64,000 bases of DNA from Fistularia commersonii (GCA_037954325.1 JBBMNZ010000030.1:10426501-10490500), one strand, 5' to 3'; positions 11,050 through 22,500 are shown, numbered from the stretch's first letter. The notes: generated by a model not told the origin, from the letters alone. Translations and numbers: made by a program.

Positions 11050-11345
11050 ATGAATGCTGACCCCACGGGAAGGGGGGCCCGCGCTGTTCTTTCGGCAATC
11101 AGGTGCTCACCATCGAGACCCAGTTGCTGGGCCTGGCTCTGGGAGGGGGGGTGGGGGGTGGTGGTGGTGGTGACCTGCATCCAGGTGAGGGAAAACTTGG
11201 TCCATGATGGTATTCCATCATGAAGGATCTTCGGGACTAAGTGTTTGGGGGGACAGGGAAGTCTGTCTGGGGCTCTCTGGTTAAGCTGCAGTCCCTGTGA
11301 CCTGACCCTAGATAAACAGCAGATGATGGAGGGATGGATGGATGA
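11050..11345 (+). mobile_element. Short LINE copy with inverted 5' part
   Basis: The right part (ctctctggttaagctgcag ... ending gatggagggatggatgg) is the 3' end of the LINE family whose long copy lies at 50,350-52,700, here on the plus strand. The left part, 11,095-11,205 (caggtgctcaccatcgagac, tgggcctggctctggg), matches the 5' region of that copy at 52,605-52,695 but in the opposite orientation. The two parts meet near an 8-bp inverted repeat, catgatgg/ccatcatg, at about 11,204-11,223. Confidence 0.6.
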
Positions 11346-12420
11346 TGGGGTATCATCCATTAGTAACACAGAAAAAGGACTAATATAATGAATAATGTAA
11401 ACCATGGATCTTAGTCATGCCTGAAACAACATGAAACCAAGAAATTTATTGTGACTTTCCTCTTAGTTTATGTTTTCTTAAAAAAAAAAACACATCACTG
11501 TTTTTTTGGTTGTTTTTTTGTTGTCTTTGTATTAGAGGGTGTGGTTTGTTTGGTCTTTACTTGGTCTAATTCAGTATTAATTGAGTGTCAGCAGCCATTC
11601 CCTACAGGTTTATAAGAACTTCTAAAGTGGAAAAAGTTGAAAGTGGTCCAATCAATTTCTCATTGCGATTAATTATCATTGAGATTCATAATACAGAGAC
11701 TCAGTGTTCGAGTTTTTTCTCTATATTCACCTATGCACCTATGTACTCTGAATGTGTTATCACTTTGTTATTTCGATTTCTCACATGATGACAAATTGAC
11801 ATACTTTTTTTACCTTTGAGCACAGTTATCCTTAAACAGGAACATATCATTCTAGAATATAATTTTTATCTTTGAGCACACTTATCCTTGAACAGGAACA
11901 TATCATCCTTGAGCATATCATCCTTGAACAACAGATCACAAATCACACAATAACTGTAGGAAAAAACTATGCACGTGTGCAGCGTGAGCTGACCATGCTC
12001 CTGTATGACTATGTGTGAACTGTATTATCCAATGAAAGTTGTCATCTAAATAAACACACTCACACAGTAAAAGGCCGAGCAAGGAGAAACTCAGTGGGGT
12101 TCTGTGGATTTGCCTCCGGAGAGCGCACTGAGTCTCCCCCTCTGCAGAGCACAAAAGAATAATCCCTTGTCTGTGTTATTCTTATGATAACCTCAGTTTT
12201 CTCTCAATAGGTTTCACCTTAGACCAGCATAAGTTAGTATTACTCCCTAACACTCACTGCCAGGGTTTGAATAAGGCTCAACATAAACGCAAAGACATAT
12301 TTGTATTCCACTATGAATAAATCCACAAAAGAGTAACAACATTTAATAACTCTTTGAATTGTATTGAATTTTAAGTATTGATGTATGCATTAATTGCGGT
12401 CACATTTGTTAGCCTTTATC
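11346..12420. other. Intron 1 spacer with a 56-bp tandem duplication
   Basis: The units ctttgagcacagttatcctt (from 11,814) and ctttgagcacacttatcctt (from 11,870) begin two diverged copies 56 bp apart, followed by a short echo (catatcatccttga). The rest, up to the first coding exon of zbtb22, has no recognised content. Confidence 0.5.
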
Positions 12421-12423
12421 CAG

Positions 12424-12648
12424 ATGCAGTCGCAGCCTATGGAGGCCGGCCACAGCTCAGCATCCAGTGACATGTCTGGCTCGGTGGTGCAGGTGTGCTT
12501 CCCAAGTTCTCAGACTTCAGTCCTGGACAGCCTGAATCGACAGAGAGAAGATGGCAGGCTCTGCGACCTCTCCATCCACGTCCAGGGAACAGTCTTTAAG
12601 GCCCATCGCTGTGTACTGGCTGCCTCCTCGCCTTACTTTCATGACCAG
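12424..12648 (+). CDS. zbtb22: zbtb22 coding exon 1 (BTB, first half)
   Basis: Encodes residues 1-75. The acceptor is cctttatccag|ATG and the donor CCAG|gtgcgt. It contains the BTB start (VVQVCFPSSQTSVLDSLN, LCDLSIHVQGTVFKAHRCVL) and ends in SSPYFHDQ. Phase 0 at the donor. Confidence 0.92.
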
Positions 12649-15600
12649 GTGCGTCCTTTCGTGTCAAACTCTCACATCCCTTCCAAAAAGACACAGAATC
12701 ATGAGTAATTCATTGCATTACAAAAAAGTCAAGTCAGATTTTATTTACCTTTATTTACTTACTTTCTTTACTTTATCCACTTTTTTCACATGCTTTGAAC
12801 ACTGCTGCTTAAACGATGGTGCGGCTAATTTATGGAATTATTTTGGGGCTAATGAGCTTCATGCTACCAAAACATTTAGCCTCGTCACATCGGACCAATG
12901 AAATTAATGTGAAAGTCTGAGACTGTTCAATTCTGACATTGAAGAAGACGTCTTTAATGGTTTTAGTGTGCAGGAGGAAGATGAAGATAGCAATCAGCTG
13001 GAATAGGAAAAAGTGGAAACAGAAAATGGATGGATGGATGGACTTTTCCTTGTGTTATTTATTATTAATCTTTTTCATCAGCCGTGTTACAGGTACTGTT
13101 TGGAAAAAGCTTTTCCAGTTCATATTTGTGGATGTTACCGGTATGCATTTAATTAAAAGTAAAAAAAAAGTTTCTGTGTAAATATCTCATGTTACAACAT
13201 GGAAAACTTTGGCTTATAGACAAGTGCGGCCTATATATGTGCACATAGATTGATTGATATATTTGTAGCTGGTGCAGCGTATTTTCAGGTGCACTCAGTA
13301 TTCCAGAAATTATGGTATATTTATGACACTTTTCATGTTGTGCAGGTCTGTACCACACTTGACACACACAATGATTCATAGAAATCCAAAATTTCCCCAT
13401 GAGCGATCACTTGGTGACAGTGGCAAAAAAAAAAAAACAAAACCTTTACCAGGCAGAAAACTTGGACAGATTCGAGTCGAATGCCGGCAGCCTCTGTCTC
13501 GACCGGTTGGGGTAGAAAGAGGGCGGAAGAGAGAAGGACAGAAATAGAAAGTAGGAGTGTGATTGACAAGAGGGAAAAGACAAGAGGTTATTATCATGCA
13601 TTTATGAAGGGACACTAATGTGGACAGGATAGGACAAGTGGGGGGAATGTATGAATGTATCATGGGATATCCCTCAGAAGGATAAGCCTCTTGCTGCAAA
13701 ACTAGAGGCTGGCCAGGTGCTAACTATAAACTTTTTCCCAAAAATGTCTTGAATAAAAAGAGGATCCCCTGAATTGAGACTGGAAAATGATTCCACAGAG
13801 GATGAGCAATTATCCTCATCAATGTTTGCTAAGAGTAGCATGCCACCTGCTTAAACTTTACAGCGGGTGACATGCCTGGTATTTTTTTAACTGCCTAAAA
13901 TTAGCCCGAGTCAATGAATGTTATCAGACTTTGATTTCAAAAAATCATGGGACATTGAGTAATGATTTTCAATGAAGCACAAACATGCAAAATAATCTAA
14001 ACTAAACTGAACAATTTGTTGTAATTTTTTAAAATTTTGCATATCACTTTGTTGTATTTTTCCAATTGTACGCAATAAAGATGAGATAAAGGCTTTCAGT
14101 GATTGTAAAATTCTACCAGCAGGTATTACCTGAAGAATATCTTGTGTGTATAATGTAATTATTTAATTTTATTTTGAAGCTGCACAAAAATATAAATGGT
14201 AGATTTGTGAAACTGAGTCATGTAATGGAGTAGGCATATAGAAGTCTATACTTCTGCCTACTCCATTTTGAGCATGGCAGGAGAATGTACATGTGTACGA
14301 GTGAAATGTGAGTTTTGCAAATGATTGAACATTTTCAAGGATAAATCCAGAGCCAGATAATTACAAAAATAAAATACTGTGGAACACTGAAAGCTGGTAA
14401 GCTAATATAATGTTGCTTTAATAAGATGGAGAAAATGTTCAAGAAAGGCCAAGAGTCAAGGTTCAAAGTGTTTATTGGCACGTGTACACTCTGGAGTTTC
14501 CCAGTACAATGAAATTCTTACTTTGCCATCTGCAGTGCATCCAGATAAAAAAAAAAATAGTACTGTTGTAACCAGATGTAAACACTGCAGGGAAACACAA
14601 ACAGTGCAGGGAAATGTAAACAGTACACAGAAATATAAAGAGTATTAGAATTATACTCAATTTAAAGTTAAGTGCAGATTTGAATGGGCAATGTGTAACT
14701 CACAAAATGCCTGTGCAATTTTAACCCAGACAGTTTTTTTCAAGGATCAGGTAAATTATATGAACAGTTGAGTCGAGCACAGCCAGTGCTGGATATAATG
14801 TGCAAAATTGTTCTGGTGTAGAACATGGCTATTGACACCTGTCAGTTGTTCAGGACTGGACTGGCAGTAGGGCAGAATGAGTTCTTCAGTCATGTAGCTG
14901 TACATTTCACACTCCCGTACCTATCAGAGGGTTGGAATGTGAAAAGTCTGTGTTTTTTTGGAGGTAGATACTCTGCTGAGAAGGTGGTGATCTGCTGATC
15001 TTTTCTGCAGTCTTTACAACTGGCTGTAGGTGTTTACGGTTCAGGGCAGTGTTTCTGCAGTACCATAAGGTGATTCAGATGTTCAAGATGCTTTTGGCAA
15101 TGCTGCTGTAGAGGTTGCTGAGGATCTTAGGTGACATTCCCAACCTTCTTAGCCTCCTCAGAAAGTAGAGCTGCTGTCCATCCCTCTTAACTGTCTGCAT
15201 AGAGTTTAGGGGCCAGGCAAAGTTCTCACTGATGTGGACACCCAGGTATTTAAAACTGCTCATCCTCTCAACCTCAAGACCTTGGATGAACAGTCACTGA
15301 TGAGGACCCTAGCCTTTCTCATGTCCATTATCATCTCCTTCGTCTTGTCTTTATTGCAGATGAGGTTGTTGACTGGCCACCTCAATCCTGTAGACCGCTT
15401 TGTCTGTGCGAGTGGGGCATCGTATTACTATGGTGTCGTCTGCAAACTTCAGGATGATGTTGTTCTTGTGGGAGGCGACACAGTTGTTGGTGAACAGGGT
15501 GTAGAGGATAGGGCTGAGCACACATCCCTGAGGAGCGCCTGCGTTCATGATGATGTTGGCTTAAAGTCCTATTACTTATCCTGACAGACGGGGTCTGCCT

Positions 15601-18600
15601 GTCAGGAAGTCCATGAGCCAGTCACGGAGGGTGGGGTTCAAGCCGATGGTGGACATTGAAGCATTTAGTTTCAGAAATGTTTTTTTTTTCATGACACAGA
15701 GGACAAAAAATATTCAGCAGCATGCCTATTCTCAAATTTCAACCAAGCAAAACATATATGATTATGACATAAAGTTAAACTAATCAGGTGTAAGTCAAGA
15801 GAGAAGGAGGCAGAAAGACAGTGACAGTTAATAACTTACTTCCTTTTCCCATTCTCACCCAAAAGGTACTACTGAAGAACATGTCTACCGTCTCCATCCC
15901 AGCAGTGATGGACCCATTGGCATTTGAGAGTGTCCTGAGCTGCGCCTACACGGGGCAGCTCCGAATGCTCCGTGAGGACATTGTCAACTACCTCACGGTG
16001 GGAAGTGTCTTGCAAATGTGGCACATCGTGGACAAATGCACTGAGCTGCTCAAGGAGGGCCGAGCCACCGTGGGAGAAAGAAATGTCTGCGATGGTGCAG
16101 TGCAGGATAGAGGCAGCATTAGTAGAGGTGGAGCGTCAGGTAATTCCAGGTGCAGCAGCAGTGATGGTGACAATAGCGCAGGCGGAGGCACTGTAGGTAC
16201 CGAAGAGGGAAACAATGCCAGTGACAGTAGGGATCAAGCCCAGGTTGCAGGGTCCAGTGTGCCTCAACAAGGACCTCATGGTCTCAGTCATCCATCAGTC
16301 AGTGAGAGCCAGTCTCCCAGCAGCACAAACTACTTCAGCCCTCGGGATGGTAATAGCTTCAGTGGCGGTGGCGCCGTTGGAGGGTCCGTCGAAGGGGGCG
16401 AGTCGAGCCAGACACCCAGCTACTGCACACCATCCGGAGGAGAGGAGGCCTTCCTGATTGAAGAGGAAGAAGAGGAAGTAGACGAGGAAGAGGAGGATGT
16501 GGCGTATCACCAGAAGAAGAGGGTAACAGGAGGAGGCAGCAGGAGGAGAAAAAAAATTAGCTTGGTGTCGGAGCAGGAAGTTGGTGTCAGCGATAGCTTT
16601 GGGGTGTCTTCCTATCAGGTGAGTGTGAAAAACTATTGCATTGTTGCATGAAAATACACTTTTCAAACATTTAATTACGACAATGTTAATAACGTTGGTG
16701 GCATGGCGCCACAGCGTTTATTGCTTCCGGCTTTCTTTAGTTCAGTTACCAGTTTCTTTAGTTTCCACAATTCAAAAAACATTCATGTGCTAACATACAT
16801 GTGCTAAATTGCCCAGATGTGTGAATGAGACAGTGAATGGTTTTATGTCCATAGGGCACATGTATGGTTCTATGTCTCTATATGACCTTTGAATGAGGTG
16901 CTAAAGTATGTGGCCCAGTTATTGTGTTATGGATTGCTGCACAGACCCACACACATATTCTCTGTGCCAGAAACGGAGAAAAAGTTCAGAACTTTATTTG
17001 GCTGGGGTTTAGATGTTCAGTGTTTAGTGGCATGAATTTCACAAACATGGGTTATGATTCAGTGCTGACAGTACACCCGCATCCACGAGGCTTCGACAGC
17101 AGGTGCACAGCCGGTCCCTGGGGTGTGGTTCTGGAAGCCGGATGAGCTTGTGGAGGAGCCGGGATGAAACTGGGGGGGCAAGACGGCGAAGTGCCGCCAA
17201 TCAAAACTTGCAGGGCCAGGCGGAAAGGCGCTGGCGTCTGCAGCTAGAGGAGACAAGCCCGGACAAAACTGGGAGTGGGCCTGGACAAAACAAGGAGCCT
17301 GGACAGAACCGGGAACCTGGACGGAACTGGGAGAGGAATCCAGTCAGGACCGAAAGGCCAGGGGGGAAGGGTACATGTAGGACGGGACAAAGAGTGAGGT
17401 GTGAGTGGAAAAAGAGATAGCACCAGGGACAGAGAGCATGCAAGGAGGGAGATGGCGCAGGAGACATAAATGCCCAAGCGACTGAGGAAAAGTGAGGAAT
17501 AACCTGGCAAACAGTGACAGTCAAGCTCTGGCTCTTAAGCCTTCACCGACTGCAGGTAAGTTGCTGCAGCTATGCCAGGCTGCTGCGAGCCGAACCCTAA
17601 CAGATGGACCAGTGACCGGTCCACTGTGAACCCCGCTTCTTGCCAATGACAGCACGGAGCAGCTTCAGTTGCCCCATGACCCTTAGTGCAGGTTAAGCAG
17701 TCTTGATATTGAATGAACAAATTGTTTATTACCTTTGGAATATTCTCAAAAATCAGAACATTTGTAAATAGGTTGTCAAAACATTCAGATCGAGACAACT
17801 ATTACTCAAGAGAAAATTCAGTCATCTTCTGGCTCAAACGGAGTCACCTTTAACCTGCTTCAGTACATCGAATGTGTTTTCAGGAAACCACGAGGGGACG
17901 ATCACAAAGTCAGATCTCCTGCCCTCTAACTGGCAGATGATCCAAGGACACAGGTTGTTATATGAAGGAAGGAAGGAGGAAGACACAAGCATTTATGAAG
18001 AGCTTGATTTGTTGCCGTTCTCTTAACAATTTTTTAAGGCTATTTCATACACTGTATCTAACTACAGCTCATTGTAAAACCAAATCCCCTGTGGATACAC
18101 AAATTTGATTAAATAAGGTCGTCAACTCTTCCAGTGGACATTTTTGCGGGCAAAAGAAAAGTTTGGTGTTATGAGAGGAGTTCCTTGTAGATTTTTTCCA
18201 GACTAAAAATAAAGAAGCTTCAATTCAATCCACTATATTCTTCTAAAAACTGTAAGAATTTTCTTTTAAAAATGTGTGTTTTTAAATCGATGAAATTGCT
18301 AATTGTGGCCACCCATAGATATCAGGTTTCAACTTGTGATGTGAGTAAAAACATAAACACTTGGTGCTTATAACCCAGCTATAAAGTGAACTGTGGCTGC
18401 TTACAGGATGGGGAGGACTCGGCCTTGTCGCAGCCAAAGCGCCCAACCTACAGCCAGCCCAGCATCATGCCTCGCAAGCAGTGGGTGGTGGTGAAAACCG
18501 AGCGTACGGAAGACGACGACCTCATCGTGGTATCGGGGGAGGAGGGAGGAGAAGAGGAAGATGATGAGGACGAGAGGGAGCTCGACATGGCCAGGGAGAG

Positions 18601-21600
18601 GGAGAGGAGCGACTTCAACATCTCCAATGTTCGGAGTCTCTCTGCAGAGCTGGCAGGAAGATCCGAGAGTGAAATGGACTCACAGGTGAGACACCTTTTC
18701 TGTTATTTTATCTTGATCCTTTAGGCTTATTTTAAATGTGTGCTCTGTATGTGCTATCCTTACACAAACAGTGAGCACACACACCCATGGGGAGAGTTCA
18801 TACCAACCTGTAAGTCTTGGGAAGCTTTTTTGTAAGTCTTCAGCTCATACATTTCATCGCTGAATCTGACAAGCCTTCATAGCTTCTGACTTTACATAAC
18901 AATAGGTATGAAGTGGAAAGTGGATCATTTGGGGCTGAATCGACGCGCGAAGTCAGAGGAACTCTGACATGACTCAGCCTCTGTCCTTTAAGTCTCCGTT
19001 ATCCCTGTTCGGCCACGAACAGCACCAGTCTTAGTGCGAGCATCGTCGTGAATGAATTCATAATGTCAAACCGTCAAATTGGGAAACAAAAGTACTGCAG
19101 AGGAAACATCTCTCACGCAGGAAACGGAAACAAATTGCAGCAATGATGAAAATATAGAGCTGCAGAAACTATGATATGGAGAGCTCTGAACAAAAACTAC
19201 CCTTATATAACCTATACTTTTATACCTTTTGTATTTTAATAGACTGGTCAGCACTGTTCCCTCCAAGCCACGCGTTTGCGCAATCATGCACTGCTCCAGT
19301 GTTCTCCGCGCACAGCAAATCTGTGCTGAGCACAAAATAAAATCCAAGCTGAACTGTAAATAAAATAAATGTGTTGAATATATTTACATTTCAGCTTTGT
19401 TGTTGAACAGTGCTGGTCAGCTTCCTTGTGTGTCATTGCACACTTAATCAAAAGTCTATAAGTGTGAGTGTATAAGCCACCATTTAATGGATAACCAGAC
19501 ATTCATCTCGACCAGGGGGTGCCCACATTTTTTGGCTTCAGAACTACTTTTAAAATGACGAAATGATCTTCCAACAAGAAAAAGGCTACACAGAATTTAA
19601 TTCTATACATCAAATATACTTTATTTTTGATATACATATTTTAAACATATACATGTACATACACCTTGCATAACAGCATGAACATGTATGATAATACGAT
19701 TCCGTATGTTTTTGTCCGTGACCTCATTTGATGATGTCTTGCACTGAGTTGAATCAGCCAGGGTTGCATAGTAACCACAGTTGCTTCTAGCCAGTTTCAA
19801 ACTCACATACAAATGCGCATCAGTCATGGTGGAGTGGAATTCGGATTGAGATCTCAGACTGGCTGCACTGTATTTTAATCAACTGCCAAACGCTGCAGTG
19901 GGAATGGATGATTGGCTGACGGCAATTTTTTCAATGACATGCGATCTACACTTCCTGCACTGTAGTGTTTTCTATGGGTTGCAGTTCGCTTGTTTTTGTA
20001 TTACATGGTCTCCTATGCACACCAGGATTGATTTTGAAAGGCAGGGGTTGAGTGATCAACCCACATTACCTTTGTGATCAACTTGTAGATCGCAAGCGAC
20101 ATGTTGGGCATCCCTGACCTAGACCACACTGTTCTAATAGGAATTCAGGAATCCTTGCATTTACAGCTTTTACACTATTCCCTATTATTATAATGAGGAA
20201 ATATAAATCCGCAGACATCATCTGTTTGTGTATGTCAAACATCTAAGCGAAGATTTCTTATTGTAGATATGCAGAAGAAAGTTACCATCAAAAGATCAAC
20301 AGGTCGATATTTGAACATGCTACTATCGGACTAATTGAATTACATTTTTTATAGCCAATACTGCCCCCCCAAAAATAATGAAGGGGTAGCAAGGGATTCG
20401 GAATCAAACCCGCAGGATTATTTTCCTTTATATTTATGTGAATCCATACTTTACGGTTCGGAAACACAAAGGCAACACAGTGCTTTTTTTTGTTAGACAA
20501 TTACGGAGCAGAGTACTTGTGCTTTCATGGTTCAGGGTCTTGGATCTGGGCCAGCAACGATCGGTTAAATTACTGTGTTTGTTCAAAATTGCCAAACAAT
20601 CTGATCATTCTGTTTGATTGACATTTAATCAATGCCCTCTCTGTTGCCAGTTGGATTACTGTCAGTCTTCGGAGGACTATCTGAAGTTTGAAGGGAGTTT
20701 CATGGACCAGACTTTGGCTCAGCACCTTCATGAGAGCGCAGGAGGTCCGAGTCCGAGTGCCAACCGCGCTGTATCAGCGCTGCTAGGCCAAGTTCAGTCG
20801 GCAGCCTCGGCCCGGGCCCAGCTCTTTCCCCTGGACATGCAGGGAAATCAGATTCTCCTCTACAGCCAGCCGTCCGGACTCCCACTGGATGCGGCCGCCC
20901 CTCCTGCTCTGGGGATGTCGGGAGGAATAATTGGAAGCACGTCATTTAAAAGCCCAAGTCTGGAGCACGGTGCCGTCCACCTGTCAGTGCAGGGTAGCAT
21001 GGGGGTGGATGGGATGGACAGTGGGGGGATCGGCGGCGGGAGTGGTGGTAGTGGCGGCGGCGGCTCAGGGGGTTCGGGGAAAGTATTCATGTGCCACTGC
21101 GGGAAGACGTTCACTCACAAGAGCATGAGAGACCGACACATCAACATGCACCTTGACCTGAGGCCCTTCCACTGCCCTGTGTGTGCCAAGAAGTTCAAGA
21201 TGAAGCATCACCTCACGGAGCACATGAAGACCCACACCGGGCTCAAGCCTTATGACTGCGCCGGCTGCGGCAAGAAATTCATGTGGCGTGACAGCTTCAT
21301 GCGGCACCGCTCGCACTGCGACCGACGTGGCGCGCTCGGGGAAGACGGGGGAAGCGGCAGCGAAGGGGGGAGAAGGGCTGGCAGCGAAGACGGGTCAGAT
21401 GTAATAGCCTCACCTCACCTCATGCTCTCACCAGGCGAAGGAGGCCAATGCGGGGTCCTCGGCGGGACGGGGAGAGGGGCCGCGTCCGTTCCCTCCTCGC
21501 ACCTTTTGACGCCGCAAAATGGCGTGCCGGCCTCCGGAAGCAGTGGCGCCAACGCCAACATGCCTACTGGGCCGATTCTTGGGGGTATGGCTCAAGGTCA

Positions 21601-21700
21601 AGGTCAGGGATCGGGGATTTTCGGCAGTTTGGGACTCGGGAGGACTGTGTGTAGTGAAGACGTGTGCGAAGTGGGTGCCAAAGAAAGCAGTGTTACTTAA
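12424..21700 (+). CDS. zbtb22: zbtb22: BTB/POZ and C2H2 zinc-finger protein (4 coding exons)
   Basis: Nuclear DNA-binding protein, probably a transcriptional regulator. Coding exons are 12,424-12,648, 15,866-16,618, 18,407-18,685 and 20,651-21,700. All junctions are GT-AG and all exons are multiples of three, giving 768 residues; the human protein is somewhat shorter. The BTB domain (about 21-140) is split by intron 2 after YFHDQ and continues VLLKNMSTVSIPAVMDP, then LTVGSVLQMWHIVDKCTELL. The middle is Ser/Gly-rich with acidic runs (about 285-300 and 365-380). A glycine-rich linker precedes three C2H2 fingers at 567-642; the second and third (MKHHLTEHMKTHTGLKPY, KKFMWRDSFMRHRSHC) are diagnostic of ZBTB22. 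The start chosen is the ATG right at the acceptor; a second in-frame Met lies five codons on. The gene converges on daxx. Orthology is from recalled motifs, not a search. Confidence 0.93.
12720..13330. repeat. Possible decayed DNA transposon/MITE in intron 2
   Basis: The motifs ggtgcggctaatttatgg (about 12,820), ggcttatagacaagtgcgg (about 13,211) and a degenerate end (ggtgcactcagtattccag) resemble a common fish repeat whose ends read ggtgcgccttatagtccgg. No terminal repeats or target duplication could be fixed. Confidence 0.35.
13331..14223. other. Unassigned part of zbtb22 intron 2
   Basis: Contains an A-run at about 13,425-13,437 and AT-rich text. No gene, repeat family or RNA recognised. 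Confidence 0.35.
14224..14267. repeat. Short strong hairpin, intron 2 of zbtb22
   Basis: aatggagtaggca at the left is a perfect complement of tgcctactccatt at the right (13 bp). After a 4-base bulge, a further 5-bp stem (gaagt/acttc) closes on a 4-base loop. It is too short to call a pre-miRNA by itself. Confidence 0.7.
14461..15660 (-). mobile_element. L2/CR1-like LINE with RT remnants, 5'-truncated
   Basis: On the minus strand the RT region reads GAPQGCVLSPILYTLF and ILKFADDTIV (about 15,410-15,545; FADD is the RT catalytic motif). The thumb-like end FKYLGVHISENFAWPLNS and LYFLRRLRRLGMSPKILSN follows at 15,090-15,260. The 3' tail (AATAAACACTTTGAACCTTG on the minus strand) ends at about 14,461. 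Frameshifts separate the parts. This is the best preserved of five copies of the family in the window. Confidence 0.75.
15866..16618 (+). CDS. zbtb22: zbtb22 coding exon 2 (BTB end, acidic region)
   Basis: Encodes residues 76-326. The acceptor is cacccaaaag|GTA and the donor TCAG|gtgagt. It completes the BTB domain, then runs into a low-complexity Ser/Gly-rich stretch and an almost continuous Glu/Asp run near 16,458-16,500, followed by the basic patch SRRRKK, a possible nuclear localisation signal. Confidence 0.92.
16780..16915 (-). repeat. Dispersed repeat fragment
   Basis: gctaaattgcccagatgtgtgaatgag and following text match the copy at about 53,860-53,920 (aaattgcccaagcatgtgaatgag), the same family as 63,545-63,800. 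Confidence 0.5.
17050..17700. repeat. G+C-rich imperfect tandem repeat and repeat fragment, intron 3
   Basis: About 17,255-17,335 holds four diverged units of roughly 18-22 bp on the pattern cctggacaraaccgggar. The stretch 17,610-17,690 (accggtccactgtgaacccc) matches the dispersed repeat at 54,172-54,260. The open frames here lack any domain. Confidence 0.45.
17701..18406. other. Unassigned rest of zbtb22 intron 3
   Basis: Nothing recognised apart from the splice acceptor ggctgcttacag directly before exon 3. Confidence 0.4.
18407..18685 (+). CDS. zbtb22: zbtb22 coding exon 3 (acidic linker)
   Basis: Encodes residues 327-419. The acceptor is gcttacag|GAT and the donor CACAG|gtgaga. It contains the motif MPRKQWVVVKTERTEDDDL, a possible SUMO-attachment context (VKTE), then a Glu/Asp run and an Arg/Glu-rich stretch. 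Confidence 0.92.
18780..18845. repeat. Short repeat shared with 31,978-32,035
   Basis: acctgtaagtcttgggaagc followed by a T-run occurs in both places, preceded by a similar gagttcat/gggttcat. The family is unknown. Confidence 0.5.
18846..19512. other. Unassigned part of zbtb22 intron 4
   Basis: No repeat family or coding signature recognised. Confidence 0.35.
19513..20116. mobile_element. Non-autonomous hAT-like element, 604 bp
   Basis: The ends are inverted: left cagggggtgcccaca, right (reverse complement) cagggatgcccaaca. The 8 bases outside each end (atctcgac, acctagac) agree at six of eight positions, as expected for an old 8-bp hAT target duplication. There is no transposase coding inside. 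It lies in zbtb22 intron 4. Confidence 0.6.
20117..20650. other. Unassigned end of zbtb22 intron 4
   Basis: Includes a short C-run near 20,364. Nothing else is recognised before the acceptor ctctgttgccag at 20,639-20,650. Confidence 0.4.
20651..21700 (+). CDS. zbtb22: zbtb22 coding exon 4 (three zinc fingers, stop)
   Basis: Encodes residues 420-768 and the TAA stop. After a Gly/Ser linker come three fingers. Finger 1 has an unusual C-x-C start (C567-H-C569) with H582 and H586. Finger 2 is C594/C597/H610/H614. Finger 3 is C622/C625/H638 with H641 or C642. The tail is Gly/Ser-rich and ends ESSVT. Confidence 0.93.
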   Translation: MDYCQSSEDYLKFEGSFMDQTLAQHLHESAGGPSPSANRAVSALLGQVQSAASARAQLFPLDMQGNQILLYSQPSGLPLDAAAPPALGMSGGIIGSTSFKSPSLEHGAVHLSVQGSMGVDGMDSGGIGGGSGGSGGGGSGGSGKVFMCHCGKTFTHKSMRDRHINMHLDLRPFHCPVCAKKFKMKHHLTEHMKTHTGLKPYDCAGCGKKFMWRDSFMRHRSHCDRRGALGEDGGSGSEGGRRAGSEDGSDVIASPHLMLSPGEGGQCGVLGGTGRGAASVPSSHLLTPQNGVPASGSSGANANMPTGPILGGMAQGQGQGSGIFGSLGLGRTVCSEDVCEVGAKESSVT

Positions 21701-22500
21701 TTTTTTGTTTTTTTTTTAAAGAGCTGGTCATTCTCATAGCTCCTGCTGCTACTTTTGAATACCGGAAATGCAGCCAACATTTAGCCATTTCAGCTGCAGC
21801 TCAGACAACTTGAAAATGTCGGTATGTACAGAAGAATGTAAACCAACCGCTCTGGTGGCGGGAGGCATGCGGAATCGACTTCGATATAGAAAGCTCGAAT
21901 AGTGCAAACACTAAGACGGTTTTCCGCAAACAAGTAGCTTCACCATAAACTGACCTCTTTTCTCTTGAGGAAACTACGTGAGTGTGTCAAGACAAAGCCA
22001 ACAGTGAAAAGACCTTCTGGCTAAACTCCTGTAACAACATTATAGTATCAGTAGAGTAGAATATGGCTGTTCTAAATTTTGCTGTGACTTTCTGCAGTGT
22101 TGTATTTGTGACATATCGCAGTGTTTGGGAAAAAAAGAACTAAAACACACGACAAAAGGGTTGTATTATGTTTTAGGTCATTTAGATAGCTTTTAAATTC
22201 AACCAAGGGTTTTCAAAGAAGTTGACAGATTTCGTATTTTGTCGTACATTGTCTCCTGCCTGCCGTGTAATCAACTTTTGTCAGCACTGCCGTGTTGTTG
22301 TTTTAGATGAAACTGTGGTTCCACTTTTTTCCCCTAAATCTCTTACGATTGAGGCACAATCCTTTGGCGGCTTCAGGCAAACTAAAAGTTTCACGGCTCA
22401 GCCCAATATTTAACACAGACCTCCTTTAGCTGATAACCTCCTCGGAACTACTGAGTTATTATAGTGTCAAAAGGTACCTTTTGAGCTGCTAATAAATATC
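21701..22500 (+). other. zbtb22: Probable zbtb22 3' UTR
   Basis: Non-coding sequence after the TAA. The first AATAAA on this strand is at 22,491-22,496, giving a 3' UTR of roughly 0.8 kb. Its extent is inferred from that signal alone. Confidence 0.45.
22491..22496 (+). terminator. zbtb22: Candidate polyadenylation signal of zbtb22
   Basis: Canonical aataaa about 790 nt after the stop codon. Other signals further on cannot be excluded. Confidence 0.4.

Noticed and set aside
12649..12708. Read-through of zbtb22 exon 1 past the donor
   Set aside because: The BTB domain continues exactly at 15,866; the read-through ends in a stop after about 20 codons with no BTB similarity.
17103..17524. Gly/Arg- and Leu/Pro-rich open frames
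   Set aside because: They come from a G+C-rich imperfect tandem repeat within a zbtb22 intron and are open on both strands.
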